The notes under the pieces are model-generated. The model made no database searches, was not told the DNA's origin, and saw only the letters and a program-made list of their open reading frames with translations. DNA of 64,000 nt from Exiguobacterium sp. SL-9 (GTDB taxonomy: Bacteria > Bacillota > Bacilli > Exiguobacteriales > Exiguobacteriaceae): NCBI RefSeq assembly GCF_004336985.1, contig NZ_SJUO01000004.1:62001-126000 (forward strand), in the 5' to 3' direction. Each line of letters opens with the position of its first letter. Positions within the stretch are counted from its first letter, which is position 1. Shown here piece after piece: positions 63,153-64,000 of the stretch. The position numbers and the translations under genes are program-made.

Positions 63153-63153
63153 G

Positions 63154-64000
63154 TCACACTTTATACACTTGGGCTTCATACGGACGAAGCGTGAACGGTT
63201 CAATCGGTTCCATGTTGCCGATGACGCGTTCTGTCACGTCATACGGGAGCTCACGTGTCACCGTTTCTGCCGAGAAGTTACAGAGCACGAGCCACTTCTC
63301 CCCTTCGAACGTACGCGTGAAGGCGTATACCGCTTCATCGTCCGGGAGTAACAACTCATACTTCCCGTAAACGACGATTGGATTTTGTTTTCGAATCTGA
63401 ATCAATTGGCGATAGTAATGGAAGAGCGAGTCCGGATCAAGTCGGGCCGCTTCCGCGTTCACCGTCACGTAGTTCGGGTTGACTCCGATCCACGGTGTCC
63501 CTGACGTGAATCCGCCTTGCGGCTCTGACGACCACTGGACCGGTGTCCGTGAGTTATCGCGCCCACGTGCGTGAATGCCGCGGAAAATCTCCTCATGCGT
63601 CAACAGCCCGTTCGTCGTGTAATCTCGATACGCGTTGAGCGTCTCGATGTCACGGTACTCATCAATCGAGTCGAACGCCACGTTCGTCATCCCGAACTCT
63701 TCACCTTGATAGATGTACGGCGTCCCTTTCAACATGTGCAGGAGCGTCGCCAGCATCTTTCCAGAGACGACACGATACTCGTCCGAGTCGTTCCCGAATC
63801 GTGAGATGGCCCGCGGTTGGTCATGGTTGCTCCAGTAGAGACTGTTCCACCCATCTTCTTCAAGACCTTCTTGCCAACGCGAGAAGATCGTCTTCAAGTC
63901 CGTCAACTTCCAGTCCGTCGGGTTCCATTTGCCGAAACTGCCGTTGCCGACGTCGACATGCTCGAAGTGGAACACCATGTTCAGCTCGTCACGGTCTTCT
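63154..64000 (-). CDS. GH13 alpha-glucosidase/oligo-1,6-glucosidase (5' end cut by window)
   Basis: The last 282 codons are present; the frame stays open to the window edge and continues upstream of the Met at 63978 (RDELNMVFHFEH). GH13 regions: NHDQPRAISRFGND (motif IV with the transition-state Asp) and the C-terminal beta domain. QGEEFGMTN and DNSRTPVQWS are oligo-1,6-glucosidase marks. The catalytic nucleophile and acid-base Asp/Glu lie upstream, outside the window. It hydrolyses isomalto-oligosaccharides or maltose-type sugars; trehalose-6-phosphate hydrolase is an alternative. A role after malT-mapP uptake is plausible. Confidence 0.85.
   Translation of the reverse strand, partial: EDRDELNMVFHFEHVDVGNGSFGKWNPTDWKLTDLKTIFSRWQEGLEEDGWNSLYWSNHDQPRAISRFGNDSDEYRVVSGKMLATLLHMLKGTPYIYQGEEFGMTNVAFDSIDEYRDIETLNAYRDYTTNGLLTHEEIFRGIHARGRDNSRTPVQWSSEPQGGFTSGTPWIGVNPNYVTVNAEAARLDPDSLFHYYRQLIQIRKQNPIVVYGKYELLLPDDEAVYAFTRTFEGEKWLVLCNFSAETVTRELPYDVTERVIGNMEPIEPFTLRPYEAQVYKV

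Overview
The window reads as chromosomal DNA of a Gram-positive bacterium of the Bacillales, most like Exiguobacterium (inference; no search was run). The supporting signs are strong GGAGG-type ribosome binding sites, a T-box leader, a guanine riboswitch, PurBox-like sites and CcpA-type cre sites. Gene content agrees: a bacillithiol deacetylase of the BshB2 type beside its YojF partner, LutABC, a Mn-dependent pyrophosphatase, NCS2 purine permeases and a maltose PTS. Codon use favours C/G-ending codons with no obvious compositional islands. There are no rRNA or tRNA genes, insertion sequences, CRISPR arrays or prophage modules that I can support. Genes are tightly packed, and most convergent or same-strand boundaries carry a clear hairpin terminator.

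Layout. 1-8.3 kb: the tail of a MotB-type flagellar stator gene, a flavin disulfide oxidoreductase with a DUF1499 gene, a two-component system, a HAD phosphatase, an esterase-like hydrolase, and phenylalanine hydroxylase (phhA) behind a T-box whose specifier reads TAC (Tyr). 8.6-21 kb: ung, azoR with a MarR regulator, a lipid kinase, a GNAT, a CBS/ACT protein, pdxK, yojF-bshB2, uppP, an MFS gene with an early in-frame stop, a DJ-1/PfpI protein, a 3-methyladenine glycosylase, a NUDIX hydrolase and nhaC. 21.1-23.5 kb: the queCDEF operon for preQ0/preQ1 synthesis behind a candidate preQ1 riboswitch.

23.5-32.8 kb: membrane and hypothetical proteins, trmH, the malT-mapP pair (maltose PTS permease plus maltose-6'-phosphate phosphatase) under a promoter covered by two LacI/CcpA-type operators, an MFS exporter, a lipoprotein-like hydrolase and a purine-type permease. 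32.8-44 kb: xpt-pbuX under a guanine riboswitch, an ABC-F protein, a DUF418 protein, ppaC, an HesB-like protein, and a LacI-family operon divergent from pbuG. The pbuG-lacI intergenic region has back-to-back promoters, an 18-bp perfect palindrome and two perfect PurBox matches. 44-54 kb: lutABC with a cre-like site, a PadR/DUF1700-DUF4097 pair, an orphan histidine kinase, glucose dehydrogenase, a CNNM/CorC-type membrane protein, and a stand-alone 5'-3' exonuclease with a structured leader.

54-64 kb: catE divergent from an HxlR regulator; a cluster of DnaA boxes (three perfect TTATCCACA plus one near match) in front of an S66 peptidase; an HTH-TPR regulator divergent from an MFS exporter, with two long palindromic operators between them; DoxX (CatD-like) behind a TGTGA-N6-TCACA box; a PNPOx-like stress protein; a cold-shock protein; a large leaderless right-handed beta-helix protein; a flavodoxin; and the 3' part of a GH13 alpha-glucosidase that may work with the maltose uptake genes.

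The items most worth a second look are the DnaA-box cluster, the Tyr-specific T-box on phhA, the HTH-TPR/MFS module, the split catDE/HxlR set, the interrupted MFS gene and the leaderless beta-helix protein. I did not find a clear novel defence or mobile system.
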